Virus record (IMG/VR): IMGVR_UViG_3300008110_000593
Location: 1 to 32,695 of that record
Source: a virus
Length of the DNA: 32,695 nt
Direction: 5' to 3' (one strand)
Shown here: piece after piece, positions 31,199-32,695 of the stretch
How the letters are laid out: each line of letters starts with the position of its first letter
How positions within the stretch are numbered: the stretch's first letter is position 1
Translations under genes and position numbers: made by a program
The notes under the pieces: generated by a model
Told to the model about the DNA's origin: nothing
What the model saw: only the letters and a program-made list of their open reading frames with translations
Databases searched by the model: none

Positions 31199-32033
31199 TT
31201 GACAATCTCTTAACTGTTATTGCACCAACCATCGGTGTAAAGCTAGGACACTGATACCTATAATTTCCAGAAATTGTTTCTGGTACTCTCCAATACAATG
31301 TACCACTGTCTTTATTTTGAGCAGCACTGCCTGTGGATACAGTTCCGTCTATAGCTACATGAACGAGTCCAGTGTTATAAGCTACTCCAGTAGGATCTTG
31401 TATTTGAAAAGGCAAACTAGGTATTGCAGCTAAATGAAATGCTATAGTAGCTCCCGCCAAGGCATATATTGTAGGATTGTTACCTGAGTAATGACTGTTG
31501 AATGTGTATGCTGTAGTACCTACATTATCAACACGCAACGTTGCCATTGCTGGTTCGTAGACTTGATCAATTGTTATATTTGCTGTATCTACGTCTGCTA
31601 GATTAGCAAACGATGTGGACTCTGCAAAAGAATTACTAATTGTTATATTTCCATCTGCATCTGTTGCTGTTTCAATACCAGCGCCGCCTATAAACTGTAC
31701 TGTTTCTCCTTGGCTAATAGGTATTTGTGCAGAATCGTCAGCAGCAATACTGAACACATTTGATAAATTTAAATTTGCATTAAATGTAATTGAATCAGTA
31801 ACAGGATTTGTAGTTATAGAGATATTATTCCCTGCAATTAAATCTAACACATGTGATGTAGAGTCTGCAATAATACTTGGTTGACCATTAGTTGATATAA
31901 TTCCAAATGCATTATTAGCCTGTGACAGTGTAGAGAAACTTACATTCCATGCAGTGCCGTCATAGACCCAAGTAGAGTTACCAGATGTGTATACTGCGTT
32001 AGTTTGTGGATTGCTTGGAAAATTTAATGCCAT
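31191..32033 (-). CDS. Tail-fibre-type structural protein with a cupredoxin-like C-terminal domain
   Basis: 280 aa from the ATG at 32033 (MALNFPSNPQTNAVYTSGNS), preceded by AGGAT. A longer TTG/ATG reading to 32081 overlaps the upstream gene and is rejected. The N-terminus has the STWVYDGTAWNV repeat-like motif of phage fibre proteins. The middle is beta-rich. Residues about 176-276 resemble a cupredoxin fold: IYALAGATIAFHLAAIPSLP, then YWRVPETISGNYRYQC and MVGAITV. Of the four usual copper ligands, Cys262 and Met268 remain, but the two His positions are Leu207 and Phe265. So the fold is probably kept but copper binding lost. Likely exposed on the virion for host contact. Confidence 0.75.
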   Translation of the reverse strand: MALNFPSNPQTNAVYTSGNSTWVYDGTAWNVSFSTLSQANNAFGIISTNGQPSIIADSTSHVLDLIAGNNISITTNPVTDSITFNANLNLSNVFSIAADDSAQIPISQGETVQFIGGAGIETATDADGNITISNSFAESTSFANLADVDTANITIDQVYEPAMATLRVDNVGTTAYTFNSHYSGNNPTIYALAGATIAFHLAAIPSLPFQIQDPTGVAYNTGLVHVAIDGTVSTGSAAQNKDSGTLYWRVPETISGNYRYQCPSFTPMVGAITVKRLSTI

Positions 32034-32044
32034 TTGATATCCTA

Positions 32045-32695
32045 TTATGCGTAAGTAGTTAAACTGCCTAGTACAGTCCAAGCAGAATCAGCTCTAATCA
32101 AAGTAAAACTAACTACATCAATTTGATTTGCTGTTCCAGCGGGCACTGTGCCGCCTTGATATTTTATTGTTTGCGTAACACCGTTAATTTGTATTGTAGA
32201 AGGAACTCTTGGAGTAGCTCCTTGAACTAAAATTAATACAGCAGAATTTGTTCTGTTGTTTGTTGTTGGAACATTTGTAAAATTAGCAGTAAAATTTGCA
32301 TCTATACTTGTATGATAGAATATAGCACCTGTAGAATAATCATGTTCTACAACTCCGGTCGCGTCTACTTTTGAATTAAAAACTTCGCTAGTTTGTTGAA
32401 TGATTGTTAAACCAGACAACGTAGTATCTGTAAAAGTAGAATCAGTTAAGATGTTACTTATTGATGTGTCAACATATGTTTTGACTGCCCCTTCAGTTGG
32501 AACCGCTGAATTACTAGCGTCAACTAATCCCGAGTCTATAGAAAATTCATCAATAGCTACTCCTAGGGTAAATCCTAGAGCTCCTATTTGTGTGAGTGTT
32601 ATTTCCGCAGTAACACTTAACGTGCCGTCTGGGCTTACTGATAGACCTACACCAGGTTTTACAATTCCAGCTACTTGACTAGTTGCAATTCCTGG
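32045..32695 (-). CDS. C-terminal part of a large tail-fibre or virion surface protein (cut by window edge)
   Basis: The frame is open from the window end down to the stop at 32045, at least 216 aa, with no start in view; a TTG at 32419 is only an internal codon. The visible text is Ser/Thr/Ala/Val-rich: GVGLSVSPDGTLSVTAEITL, VPTEGAVKTYVDTSI (a motif common in phage fibre proteins) and a beta-rich end with TIQINGVTQTIKYQGG. Probably a long fibre subunit that precedes the 31191-32033 gene by 11 nt in the same operon. Function in host binding is inferred from composition and context. Confidence 0.72.
   Translation of the reverse strand, partial: PGIATSQVAGIVKPGVGLSVSPDGTLSVTAEITLTQIGALGFTLGVAIDEFSIDSGLVDASNSAVPTEGAVKTYVDTSISNILTDSTFTDTTLSGLTIIQQTSEVFNSKVDATGVVEHDYSTGAIFYHTSIDANFTANFTNVPTTNNRTNSAVLILVQGATPRVPSTIQINGVTQTIKYQGGTVPAGTANQIDVVSFTLIRADSAWTVLGSLTTYA

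Noticed and set aside
31200-31510. Functional copper protein in the fibre gene
   Set aside because: Two of four expected ligands are replaced by Leu and Phe, so copper binding is not supported; only the fold is proposed.
1-32695. tRNA genes, CRISPR array, IS element or integrase/att site
   Set aside because: No cloverleaf-like sequence, regularly spaced repeat, transposase or recombinase was seen by eye; a dedicated search was not possible here.

Overview
This window is part of the genome of a T4-like myovirus, most likely marine and infecting a SAR11-type bacterium or a picocyanobacterium. The evidence is a set of T4 core genes in their marine form (uvsX, uvsY, gp32, large and small terminase, head completion gp4, sheath gp18, tube gp19, neck gp13/gp14, gp15, dNMP kinase), AT-rich DNA, tightly packed genes with ATGA start/stop overlaps, and late-promoter-like octamers ending in TAAATA. 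No photosynthesis gene, tRNA, integrase, IS element or CRISPR array was seen, so the host cannot be fixed from this window alone. No stretch over 300 bp lacks a gene.

Layout. (1) 1-448: N-terminus of an unidentified minus-strand protein cut by the window edge. (2) 466-7261, minus strand: nine overlapping accessory genes for sugar chemistry. They are four DxD-type glycosyltransferase-like proteins, three paralogous capsule-synthesis-like proteins, a cytidylyltransferase-cupin fusion and an FkbM-like methyltransferase. (3) 7311-10509, plus strand: NAD-dependent sugar epimerase/dehydratase, short UDP-glucose-dehydrogenase-like protein and a radical SAM protein. A 14-bp palindrome holding two divergent late promoters separates (2) from (3). 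(4) 10506-13304, minus: recombination/replication module gp32 - uvsX - small ORF - uvsY, probably driven by a host-type sigma70 promoter, with a GNRA-capped hairpin between gp32 and uvsX. (5) 13435-22445, minus: packaging, head and tail genes, interrupted by a sulfotransferase and a gene that looks frameshifted. (6) 22480-25839: very large tail sheath. (7) 25951-26881: HNH-like zinc protein convergent with dNMP kinase. (8) 26938-31198: gp13 (minus) divergent from gp14, gp15, a Nudix hydrolase and a small ORF (plus). (9) 31191-32695, minus: tail-fibre/virion surface proteins, the last one cut by the window end.

How it works together. Regions 2 and 3 plus the sulfotransferase amount to a phage-carried kit for making activated sugars, transferring them, and methylating or sulfating the product. 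That would suit remodelling of the host surface or glycosylation of the virion. Which of these it does is inference. The late genes are arranged as small units. Two have a strong terminator closely upstream of a late promoter, and at seven genes the promoter octamer lies only 4-7 nt before the start codon. If the T4 geometry holds, those late mRNAs would be leaderless or nearly so. Late genes with longer leaders mostly carry a purine-rich ribosome site. This two-class late arrangement, the carbohydrate cluster and the degenerate cupredoxin-like tail-fibre domain are the most noteworthy features.
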